From assembly GCA_018064545.1 (NCBI GenBank), contig JAGHUY010000185.1:1-8396 (forward strand): DNA of 8,396 nucleotides. The letters are read 5' to 3'. The notes under the pieces are model-generated. The model was given only the letters and a program-made list of their open reading frames with translations. It did no database searches and was not told where the DNA came from. Positions within the stretch are counted from its first letter, which is position 1. Each line of letters opens with the position of its first letter. The position numbers and the translations under genes are program-made. This document shows, in pieces, positions 1 to 7,145 of this stretch. This stretch comes from Candidatus Apopatosoma intestinale (lineage in GTDB: Bacteria; Bacillota; Clostridia; Oscillospirales; CAG-272).

Positions 1-1
1 G

Positions 2-2014
2 TATAACCGCGGCTTCCTGGACGTCGATGACGCAACGGAGTATATGGAGAAATCCGATTCTTTTCTCTATGACCCGTTCTTGCTCCGCGACATGGACAAA
101 GCCGTTTCGGTGATCGAGGACGCGATCGAAAACGAGAAGAAAATCACCGTTTACGGCGATTACGACGTTGACGGGATGACTTCCGTCTCCATTTTGCTCC
201 GCTATCTTCACGGGAAAAACGCCAAAGCCGATTTCTATATTCCGTCCCGCGACACCGAGGGTTACGGACTGAATTGCGAGGCCATGGACGCTATAAAGGA
301 ATCCGGTACTGACCTTGTGATCACGGTGGACTCCGGCATTACGGCGGTCGAGGAAGTCGAATATGCGCACCGGATCGGGCTTTCCGTTGTGGTGACCGAT
401 CACCATCAGTGCCCCGTGATTCTGCCGGATGCCGATGCGGTGATCAACCCGCACCGTCCGGATTGCCCCTATCCGTTCAAGGACTTGGCCGGCGTCGGGG
501 TAGCTTTTAAACTGATCTGTGCATTGGAACTGACCATGGTCGATTTCGGCCTATATCAGTTTAAAACTGTCAAAGAAATGTGTCGGAATTATGCCGAACT
601 GGTTGCCATCGGCACCGTGGCCGACGTGATGCCGCTGGTCGGGGAGAACCGGTTTTTGGTTTACCTCGGTCTGAATCTGATGAAGAATACCAAGTGCTTA
701 GGTCTCCGGGCTTTACTGAAAGATTGCGGTCTGGAAATAGACGAAACGTCCAACTATGTCACAAAACAGATAACCGCGTCCAATATTTCTTTTTCGGTAG
801 CACCCCGTCTGAACTCGATCGGTCGTCTGGGCGACGCCGGGCGGGCCGTTCAACTGTTTCTGACACCATCACCCATTTTAGCTGACGTGATTTCGCTGGA
901 ACTTCACGACTATAACCGCGAAAGAAAAGAAACCGAAACCGCGATCATGGCGGAAGCAGAGAAGACCGTTTCCGAGAATCCGCTCATAGCCGATGACCCG
1001 GTCATGATCATCCCGGGAAACGGCTGGCATTGCGGCGTGATCGGGATCGTGGCATCCCGCATCTTAGAAAAGTACGGGAAACCGGTCGTTCTGATCTCAT
1101 TTTCCGATGATTCCTCTGACGGTAAAGGCTCGGCCAGAAGCATTGAGGGGTTTGACATTTTTAAAGCGTTTTCCGCCTGTTCCGATTCCCTTGTCCGCTT
1201 TGGCGGTCATGAAATGGCGGCAGGGCTAACCGTGACACGCGATCAGATTGACCGTTTTCGTAAGAAAATGAGGGAATACTGCCGCATCCATTATCCGGAC
1301 GGTCTTCCGCGTCCGACGTTGCAGATAGACTGTGAGATTCAGAACTCGGACATCGGATTTGATTTGCTCGACGAACTCTCTCTGCTGGAACCGTGCGGAG
1401 CGGGCAATCCCTCGCCGCTCTTTCTTCTGTCCGGCATTCGGATCGAAGATATGATCTCTCTGACTCAGAATAAACATACGAAATTGATGATAAACGGAGA
1501 GAACGGTGAACGCGTTCCGGTCCTTTTCTTTAACCGGAATCTGAAAGAGGAAGACTATGTCATCGGTGATACCGTGGACTTGGTTTTCCATCTGGACAGC
1601 AATGATTTTCGTGGCGAGACGACGGTTCAGTTGAATGGCGAAGACATCCGGCTGAGTGCCTGTGTTCTGGAAGAATACCGGAAAGCCGACGATTTTTGGC
1701 GCGATATTCTGACCGGGAAGACGCTTTGTCCGACGGATGATTATCCGTCCCGGGATGATTTCGCCGCCCTGTATCTGTCTTTGCGGCGGCTCATCAGCGG
1801 GGGAAAAACGGAATGTACCATGAGAGGCCTTCTGCGGCTGCATCCGTCGTTTTCCTACATAAAACTCAGCATTATGCTTGCTGTTTTGAGTGACTGCGAT
1901 TTGCTGATCATGAAAAAAACGGGAACAGGCAGTTTTCGCGTCACGTTGCCGCCGACGAAAGAAAAAAAGAATCTGATGGAATCCCCCGCGATGCTGAGAA
2001 TCCGAAAAGAATAA
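2..2014 (+). CDS. recJ: Single-stranded-DNA-specific exonuclease RecJ (5' end outside the window)
   Basis: RecJ is a cytoplasmic, metal-dependent 5'-to-3' exonuclease on single-stranded DNA, used in recombination and mismatch or excision repair. The frame is open from base 2, and the residues before the first ATG (base 44) already look like RecJ (NRGFLDVDDATEYM), so that ATG is internal and some tens of N-terminal residues are missing. Counting from that Met, the DHH phosphoesterase domain shows YGDYDVDG (37-44), the Asp of ITVDSG (93-98), TDHH (118-121), LAGVGVAFK (148-156) and VADVMP (192-197). The DHHA1 domain shows GVIGIVASR (331-339), GSARSIEGFD (362-371) and FGGHEMAAG (386-394). An OB-like region (about 425-545) and a C-terminal extension typical of Bacillota RecJ follow. 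All expected acidic and His metal ligands are present, so the enzyme should be active. Family identity is certain; the true start cannot be seen. Confidence 0.97.
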   Translation, partial: YNRGFLDVDDATEYMEKSDSFLYDPFLLRDMDKAVSVIEDAIENEKKITVYGDYDVDGMTSVSILLRYLHGKNAKADFYIPSRDTEGYGLNCEAMDAIKESGTDLVITVDSGITAVEEVEYAHRIGLSVVVTDHHQCPVILPDADAVINPHRPDCPYPFKDLAGVGVAFKLICALELTMVDFGLYQFKTVKEMCRNYAELVAIGTVADVMPLVGENRFLVYLGLNLMKNTKCLGLRALLKDCGLEIDETSNYVTKQITASNISFSVAPRLNSIGRLGDAGRAVQLFLTPSPILADVISLELHDYNRERKETETAIMAEAEKTVSENPLIADDPVMIIPGNGWHCGVIGIVASRILEKYGKPVVLISFSDDSSDGKGSARSIEGFDIFKAFSACSDSLVRFGGHEMAAGLTVTRDQIDRFRKKMREYCRIHYPDGLPRPTLQIDCEIQNSDIGFDLLDELSLLEPCGAGNPSPLFLLSGIRIEDMISLTQNKHTKLMINGENGERVPVLFFNRNLKEEDYVIGDTVDLVFHLDSNDFRGETTVQLNGEDIRLSACVLEEYRKADDFWRDILTGKTLCPTDDYPSRDDFAALYLSLRRLISGGKTECTMRGLLRLHPSFSYIKLSIMLAVLSDCDLLIMKKTGTGSFRVTLPPTKEKKNLMESPAMLRIRKE

Positions 2015-2015
2015 A

Positions 2016-2030
2016 ACGGCTCATAGCCGT
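2016..2030 (+). promoter_or_regulatory. Small perfect hairpin between recJ and rel
   Basis: ACGGCT (2016-2021) and AGCCGT (2025-2030) are exact inverse complements around a three-base loop, CAT. The stem begins two bases after the recJ stop codon and ends one base before the AGGAG ribosome binding site of rel (2032-2036). No run of T follows, so it is not an intrinsic terminator. It could stabilise an RNA end, mark a processing point or tune rel translation, but this is inference. A six-base-pair stem may also arise by chance. Confidence 0.4.
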
Positions 2031-2041
2031 CAGGAGTATCT

Positions 2042-4246
2042 ATGTTTTACGGAATTGATCGTCTTCTGTACATTTTGGAAAACACCGGGAAGACGTATGA
2101 TTTGGATAAAATAAAAAGCGCGTATGAGTATGCCAAGGAACTGCACAGCGGACAGTACCGGAAGAGCGGAGAAGAGTATATCAACCATCCGATCGCTGTC
2201 GCTGAGATCGTAGCTGGACTCGGTCTGGATACCGATTCGCTTTGCGCGGCGCTTCTGCACGATACGGTGGAGGATTGTTCCGAGCGGACTGATCTTGACA
2301 AGATCAAAAAAATGTTCGGCCCGACGGTGGCAGAGCTCGTTGACGGACTAACAAAACTCGTCAAGATTCCGTTTGAAGACAAAGAAGACGAGCACATGGA
2401 AAATCTGCGCAAAATGTTCTTTGCCATGGCCAAGGACATCCGCGTGATCTTTATCAAACTGGCCGATCGCACGCATAATATGCGGACTTTGGCGGCTCAG
2501 CCGGAAGAGAGCCGGAGACGGATCGCGCTCGAAACCATGCACGTCTATGCGCCTCTTGCTCACCGTCTCGGTATGCAGAAGATCAAGCAGGAACTGGAAA
2601 ACCTCGCGCTGTCCTATCTTGACCCGATCGGGTACAACGAAGTCCAGGAGGACATCAATAAGAAGTACGGCATGAGTTGCCATTTCATTGACAGCACCAA
2701 GAAACAGATTCAGGATGTGTTAAGTCAGAACGGACTCCATCCCACGATCGAAGGGCGCGTCAAATCGGTATACAGCATTTATCGGAAGATGTATCAGCAG
2801 AACAAGAGTTTTGATGAAATCTACGATTTTTATGCGGTGCGAATCATTGTGGACAGCGTGGCTGAATGCTATTCCGCTCTCGGCTATATCCATGAATTGT
2901 ACAATTCGGTTCCCGGGCGATTCAAAGATTATATCTCGACTCCGAAAACCAATATGTACAGTTCTCTTCATACCACGGTCATCGGGCACGACGGTATTCC
3001 GTTTGAAGTGCAGATCCGCACGTGGGAAATGCACCATATCGCCGAATACGGTATCGCGGCGCACTGGAAGTATAAAACCGGTGACAAGACCGGCGACGAT
3101 ATTGACAAGAAACTGGAATGGATCGCGAAACTGGTCGAGGATGAGTCAACGACGGCCGATCACGACGACTTTCTGGCGGCGATCAAGATGGACATTTTTC
3201 AGGATGAGACGTTTGTCTTTACACCGAAAGGCGACGTGTTCAGCGTGCCTCAAAATGCCACCTGCATCGACTTTGCCTATCAGATTCACTCCGAAGTCGG
3301 CAATCACATGGTCGGTGCCAAGGTCAACGGCATGATCGTTCCGATCGATCGGCAGTTACAGAACGGCGAGATCGTGGAGATTCTGACGTCCTCTTCGGCG
3401 AAGGGGCCGAGCCGCGACTGGCTGAATATCGTCAAGACCAGTTCTGCCAAAGCCAAGATCCGCCAATGGTTCAAGAAAGAGAAGAGAGAAGAGAATATCA
3501 TCGAAGGACGGGAGGAAATTCTGTCCGAAATCCGGCATTATAACCGTTCCTACAACGAGGAACAACTGGCTGAGATCATGACGAATCTGGCGTCACGTCT
3601 CGGCATGAACAATGCCGATGATCTGTGTAATATGATCGGCTACGGAGGTCTCTCGCTTTCCAAGATCACGGGGCGTATCCGGGAAGAGTTTGACCGTGTC
3701 GTTTCTCCGCAGGAAGAAGAGGTCATCACCGACGTCTCACAGGTTCAGACCGTTTCCAACCCGACTTTGCGAAAGCACACCGACGGTATTATCGTGGACG
3801 GCGTGGATGGGTGTCAGGTCAAATTTGCCAAGTGCTGTAACCCGCTTCCGGGGGATTCCATCATCGGCTTTATCACCAAGGGTTATGGGATTTCGATTCA
3901 TAAGGGGGACTGCCCCCACGCTCTTTCCATGATGAAAGAGAATCCGGATCGCTTTGTGCGCGTAGAATGGGCCAAGGGCAATGACGAGAACGGATCGTTT
4001 GGACAATATGAAGGCGTCATGCGCGTTTTTGCCGAAGACCGCATTTCCATGCTGGCCGACATCAGCGGTGCTTTGGCGGAGATGCACGTCTCCATTCTGC
4101 AAATCAATTCACAAAAGAAAGGCGCGGATCAGAGTATCATTTGTCTCGGAATTGCCTGTAAGAATCTGGGGCATTTTGAGAGCATCGTGGCCAGAATCCG
4201 CGGGATCAAGGGCGTGTTCTCGGTGGAACGCGGGTATTCCCAGTAA
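2042..4246 (+). CDS. rel: Bifunctional (p)ppGpp synthetase/hydrolase (RelA/SpoT homolog, Rel)
   Basis: This enzyme makes (p)ppGpp from ATP and GDP or GTP during starvation and also degrades it, setting the stringent response. All domains of a long RSH protein are present in 734 residues. The HD hydrolase has H49, HDTVED (73-78) and LADRTHNMR (140-148), so its metal site looks intact. The synthetase has GRVKSVYSI (238-246), YDFYAVR (261-267), RFKD (293-296), EVQIRT (322-327) and EYGIAAHWKYK (335-345). RFKD is the RxKD form seen in bifunctional Rel/SpoT proteins, not the acidic form of synthetase-only RelA. TGS (about 385-450), a helical region, the Cys-rich motif (C591, CC 598-599, H620, C624) and a C-terminal ACT domain (about 657-734) follow. 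AGGAG (2032-2036), five bases before the ATG, supports the start. The gap from recJ is 27 bases. In Bacillus subtilis apt lies between these genes; here it is absent. Confidence 0.97.
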   Translation: MFYGIDRLLYILENTGKTYDLDKIKSAYEYAKELHSGQYRKSGEEYINHPIAVAEIVAGLGLDTDSLCAALLHDTVEDCSERTDLDKIKKMFGPTVAELVDGLTKLVKIPFEDKEDEHMENLRKMFFAMAKDIRVIFIKLADRTHNMRTLAAQPEESRRRIALETMHVYAPLAHRLGMQKIKQELENLALSYLDPIGYNEVQEDINKKYGMSCHFIDSTKKQIQDVLSQNGLHPTIEGRVKSVYSIYRKMYQQNKSFDEIYDFYAVRIIVDSVAECYSALGYIHELYNSVPGRFKDYISTPKTNMYSSLHTTVIGHDGIPFEVQIRTWEMHHIAEYGIAAHWKYKTGDKTGDDIDKKLEWIAKLVEDESTTADHDDFLAAIKMDIFQDETFVFTPKGDVFSVPQNATCIDFAYQIHSEVGNHMVGAKVNGMIVPIDRQLQNGEIVEILTSSSAKGPSRDWLNIVKTSSAKAKIRQWFKKEKREENIIEGREEILSEIRHYNRSYNEEQLAEIMTNLASRLGMNNADDLCNMIGYGGLSLSKITGRIREEFDRVVSPQEEEVITDVSQVQTVSNPTLRKHTDGIIVDGVDGCQVKFAKCCNPLPGDSIIGFITKGYGISIHKGDCPHALSMMKENPDRFVRVEWAKGNDENGSFGQYEGVMRVFAEDRISMLADISGALAEMHVSILQINSQKKGADQSIICLGIACKNLGHFESIVARIRGIKGVFSVERGYSQ

Positions 4247-4258
4247 AGGAGAACGGAT

Positions 4259-4717
4259 ATGAGAGCAGTCATTCAACGGGTATCATCGTCTTCCGTCGTG
4301 GCAGACGGGGTGCCGACCGGCAAGATAAGCGTGGGGCTTACCGTTCTTCTCGGTGTCCGGAAAGGGGACAGCGAGCGGGATGCCGACGCGTTGGCCGTCA
4401 AGATCGCCAAACTCCGCATTTTCTCTGATGAGAACGATAAACTGAATCTCAGCGTCAAAGACGTCGGCGGAAGCGTTCTTGTGATTTCAAACTTTACGCT
4501 TTACGCGAATTACGCCCACGGAAACCGTCCCGATTATTTCGCAAGCGAAGCCCCGGAACGGGCAAATGAATTGTATCTGTATTTTGTCGAACAGTTAAAA
4601 AAAGAGATTCCCGTTGTGGAAACCGGCGTTTTCGGCGCTCACATGGATTTGGATATTCAAGGCAGCGGCCCGATCACGATCGTCATGGACAGCGAAGTAT
4701 TGTTAAAAAAGGACTGA
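4259..4717 (+). CDS. dtd: D-aminoacyl-tRNA deacylase Dtd
   Basis: Dtd is a small cytoplasmic homodimeric enzyme that hydrolyses D-amino acids, and in many species glycine mischarged on tRNA-Ala, from tRNA before they reach the ribosome. The 152-residue length is normal. It starts with the standard MRAVIQRV and carries GKISVGLTVLLGV (21-33), the active-site strand SNFTLYA (77-83), GNRPDY (88-93), ETGVFGAHM (121-129) and the Gly-cisPro motif within GSGPIT (135-140), where the dimer partner recognises chirality. The usual motif is SQFTL, so residue 78 is Asn instead of Gln; Thr80 is kept. AGGAGA (4247-4252) sits directly after the rel stop codon and six bases before the ATG, which suggests cotranscription and coupled translation with rel. 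The rel-dtd order is common in Bacillota. Identity is firm. Confidence 0.96.
   Translation: MRAVIQRVSSSSVVADGVPTGKISVGLTVLLGVRKGDSERDADALAVKIAKLRIFSDENDKLNLSVKDVGGSVLVISNFTLYANYAHGNRPDYFASEAPERANELYLYFVEQLKKEIPVVETGVFGAHMDLDIQGSGPITIVMDSEVLLKKD
4708..4713 (+). promoter_or_regulatory. Ribosome binding site for hemZ, inside the end of dtd
   Basis: AAAGGA lies in the last codons of dtd, ten bases before the hemZ ATG at 4724, and only six bases separate the two genes. Placing the site inside the upstream gene suggests that hemZ translation is coupled to ribosomes finishing dtd. Confidence 0.6.
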
Positions 4718-4723
4718 GAAAGT

Positions 4724-6205
4724 ATGATTCTGAAAATAAAAGGCGACATCCACGAATACTATGTACAGACGCTTGCCATGCTGTTTTTCCCCGGTGAGAA
4801 GTTCTCCAAGGCGGAGTCCGAAGAGGACGGGCATCCGGTCGCGGACATTGCCTTGACGGAAAACGAGAACGGAGCTACCGCGATCGTCTTGATCAAAAAC
4901 GGTGAAAAAAGCGTGGAAAAGGCCTATTTTGAACCGTTTTCAGAGGGAAAATCGCCTGAAAAAGTTCGGAAGATTGCCGTTGGCAAGGCATTTTTCCAAG
5001 CCGCCGGAAAACTCACCGGCATTACCCCGCAATGGGGGATTCTGACCGGTGTCCGTCCGTCGAAACTGGCGTTGCAGGAGTTTGAGCATGGAGCGACCAA
5101 GACGGAAGTCCGCGCCAAATTGACCGGAGAATATCTCGTCAATGCAAAAAAGGCATTTTTAGCCAGCGATACCGCATATAATGAGAGGAAAATCATCGCT
5201 TCGGCCCCGAAAAAGTCATGCAGTCTCTACATTTCCATTCCGTTCTGTCCATCCAGATGCCGGTATTGCTCCTTTGTCTCCTATACCTCTCCCAAACTTT
5301 TGGGGCTTCTTGACGGGTATCTGAATCAGCTCTGTACGGATATTGTCGATGAAGTCCGTCAAATCTATGATTTGGGACTTTCGATCGCTACAATTTACGT
5401 CGGCGGAGGCACGCCGACTACATTAAACGCCGCAGAACTCGAAAAACTTCTCTCGGTGATCACGAAAACCGTTCGTATGTATGAGACGAAGGAGTTTACC
5501 GTGGAAGCCGGACGGCCGGATACGATCGACCGTGAAAAATTGGAGATTCTGAAAAAGTACGGTGTTTCCCGTGTCTGCATCAATACGCAGACGCTGAATA
5601 ACGAAGTGTTGGAATTGATCGGCCGTCGCCATACCGCAGAGGACTTTTACCGTGCCTTTGAGCTCGCAAGGGAAGTCGGCATCCGTCAGATCAACACCGA
5701 TCTGATCGCCGGACTGCCGGGAGAGGGCTTCGGCAGTTTTTCGGCCACCATGGATGAGATTCTCCGTCTCCGCCCGGAAAATCTGACACTTCATACGCTT
5801 TGCATCAAGAACGCGGCCGAGTTTTCGCAGATTCGTTCGGACATCATTGACCGCGGGCAAAGTCTCGCCACGAAACTTGTGGATTACGCCCATGTTTCGG
5901 CAAAAAATGCGGGCTATATGCCGTATTATATGTATCGTCAGAAGAACACGCTGGACAATTTGGAAAACGTCGGGTTCTGTCTGCCCGGCCACGAGGGTCT
6001 GTATAACATATACATGATGGAAGAAATCCACAGCATTTTTGCCGTGGGTGCCGGCGCGGTGACCAAACTCGTCAGCCGTGATCTGGAAAAGATCGAGCGG
6101 GTCTTTGAGTATAAATACCCGTATGAATATTTATCGGAAGAAAATGAGAACCGGAAGAAAGAGAAGCGGGAGAAGATCGTTTCTTTCTACCGGGATATTT
6201 GGTAA
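4724..6205 (+). CDS. hemZ: Radical-SAM protein HemZ, coproporphyrinogen dehydrogenase-like
   Basis: HemZ belongs to the HemN/HemW radical-SAM family. HemN oxidatively decarboxylates coproporphyrinogen III without oxygen, but HemZ activity is poorly established, especially in anaerobes without a full haem pathway. The 493-residue length is close to Bacillus HemZ. The N-terminal region (1-165) contains the HemZ hallmark WGILTGVRPSKL (104-115). The radical-SAM core begins with SLYISIPFC and shows CPSRCRYC, a CX3CX2C motif with C175, C179 and C182 that should hold a 4Fe-4S cluster. SAM-binding GGGTP (227-231), EAGRPD (261-266) and INTQTLNNEVLELIGRRHT (286-304) follow. NLENVGFCLPGHEGLYNIYMMEE (412-434) is typical of HemZ and separates it from HemN and HemW. 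In clostridia hemZ often follows rel-dtd, as here. Family assignment is firm; substrate is not. Confidence 0.92.
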   Translation: MILKIKGDIHEYYVQTLAMLFFPGEKFSKAESEEDGHPVADIALTENENGATAIVLIKNGEKSVEKAYFEPFSEGKSPEKVRKIAVGKAFFQAAGKLTGITPQWGILTGVRPSKLALQEFEHGATKTEVRAKLTGEYLVNAKKAFLASDTAYNERKIIASAPKKSCSLYISIPFCPSRCRYCSFVSYTSPKLLGLLDGYLNQLCTDIVDEVRQIYDLGLSIATIYVGGGTPTTLNAAELEKLLSVITKTVRMYETKEFTVEAGRPDTIDREKLEILKKYGVSRVCINTQTLNNEVLELIGRRHTAEDFYRAFELAREVGIRQINTDLIAGLPGEGFGSFSATMDEILRLRPENLTLHTLCIKNAAEFSQIRSDIIDRGQSLATKLVDYAHVSAKNAGYMPYYMYRQKNTLDNLENVGFCLPGHEGLYNIYMMEEIHSIFAVGAGAVTKLVSRDLEKIERVFEYKYPYEYLSEENENRKKEKREKIVSFYRDIW

Positions 6206-6212
6206 AAGGAGG
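6206..6212 (+). promoter_or_regulatory. Strong ribosome binding site that fixes a TTG start
   Basis: AAGGAGG lies immediately after the hemZ stop codon and eight bases before the TTG at 6221. It is the best Shine-Dalgarno match in the window at ideal spacing. It supports TTG as the start of the kinase gene: no ATG or GTG is nearby in frame, and the next in-frame ATG (Met46) lies just before the P-loop, removing the N-terminal region and most of the first strand. Confidence 0.8.
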
Positions 6213-6220
6213 CAACGGGA

Positions 6221-7114
6221 TTGACCGTTCAAGACATTTCTTTGGCTGACAAATCGGAACAAAAACGTTTTATTCTGTCGTGCGAAAGAGCCTATCAGAA
6301 TCAAATCCGCAAAATCGCAACGGCACTGTCCGAAGATAAGGACGTTTTCTTTTTGATGCTGACCGGTGGCAGTTGCTCCGGCAAAACGACGTCATCCGAA
6401 CTGCTGAAAGCGGAACTGGCAAAGCGGGGAAGACGCGCCGTCATCGTTTCCATCGACGATTTCTACCGTGACAGGGAGGAAATCTCCCGTAGTGGGATTC
6501 CCGATTATGAATCCGTGTCCGCGATCGACTTGGACTTTTTTATTTCCTGCGCTTCTTTGATTCAGTCCGGCTATACGGTCATGCTTCCGCAGTTTGATTT
6601 TCAGTTGGGACGACGCTCCGGTTTTATTCCTTATACACCGGAGAAAGACGATCTGATCGTTTTTGAAGGGATTCAGGCACTGTATCCCGAAGTGATCGGC
6701 GTTTTCCCCCATAAACGCGTTCAAACGGTCTATACTGCCGTTGGAGATGATCTGACGATCGGTGAAACCGTTTTTGACGCCAGAGAGATTCGACTGATGC
6801 GCCGCATCGTCCGGGATTATCGGTCGCGGAGTTCCTCCGTCGGACGGACGCTTTCGCTGTGGGATCAGGTCATCCGGAACGAAGAACGGAACATTCTGCC
6901 AAACGTTCAGAATCCGACCTATTCGGTCAATTCGCTGCTGGCGTATGAAGTCAACGTCATCAAACCGTTTGTTTTGAACAAAGAAATGTATGATTTTTCC
7001 GTGAAAAAGGAACGGGATTTGTTCGAATACTGGATGGAAAAGTTGAACCGGATCGAAGAGATTCCGGCAAAACTCGTTCCGAAAAATTCCGTATTCCGTG
7101 AATTTATCGGATAA
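6221..7114 (+). CDS. Uridine-kinase-family P-loop kinase, substrate unproven
   Basis: This is a soluble ATP- or GTP-dependent kinase of the phosphoribulokinase/uridine kinase family, probably phosphorylating a nucleoside or similar small molecule. The 297 residues start at TTG. A helical N-terminal region of about 40 residues precedes the first strand and Walker A motif GGSCSGKT (49-56). SIDDFYRDR (77-85) is the conserved acidic motif after strand two, typical of uridine kinases. LPQFDF and LIVFEGIQALYP correspond to the substrate-binding and Walker B-like regions, and an Arg-rich stretch (REIRLMRRIVRDYRSR) fits the family's phosphate-binding lid. The protein lacks the N-terminal TGS-type domain carried by some larger clostridial relatives of about 550 residues. 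It begins 15 bases after hemZ and is probably cotranscribed. It could be a true uridine/cytidine kinase or a related kinase of other specificity; the sequence alone does not decide, so I give no gene symbol. Confidence 0.82.
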   Translation: MTVQDISLADKSEQKRFILSCERAYQNQIRKIATALSEDKDVFFLMLTGGSCSGKTTSSELLKAELAKRGRRAVIVSIDDFYRDREEISRSGIPDYESVSAIDLDFFISCASLIQSGYTVMLPQFDFQLGRRSGFIPYTPEKDDLIVFEGIQALYPEVIGVFPHKRVQTVYTAVGDDLTIGETVFDAREIRLMRRIVRDYRSRSSSVGRTLSLWDQVIRNEERNILPNVQNPTYSVNSLLAYEVNVIKPFVLNKEMYDFSVKKERDLFEYWMEKLNRIEEIPAKLVPKNSVFREFIG

Positions 7115-7145
7115 AAAATGAATCCGAAGAAAGGAGAATAAGCCG

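Noticed and set aside
1226..1843. A 205-codon minus-strand open frame inside recJ
   Set aside because: It overlaps the DHHA1 and OB regions of RecJ and has no recognisable motif.
2811..3335. A 174-codon plus-strand frame inside rel
   Set aside because: The sequence is basic and Ser/Arg-rich, as expected from an out-of-frame reading, and it lies across the intact synthetase and TGS domains.
5423..6031. A 202-codon minus-strand open frame inside hemZ
   Set aside because: The sense strand encodes continuous conserved HemZ motifs here, and the antisense protein shows no recognisable domain.
7118..7141. A seven-codon open frame (MNPKKGE) just before the flippase, covering its ribosome binding site
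   Set aside because: It has no ribosome binding site of its own, and its codons are explained by the AAAGGAG signal. A leader-peptide role is possible but unsupported.
4247..7145. Intrinsic terminators or internal promoters between the genes
   Set aside because: The gaps are 6 to 31 bases and are mostly ribosome binding sites. No stem followed by a T run and no convincing -35/-10 pair was seen.
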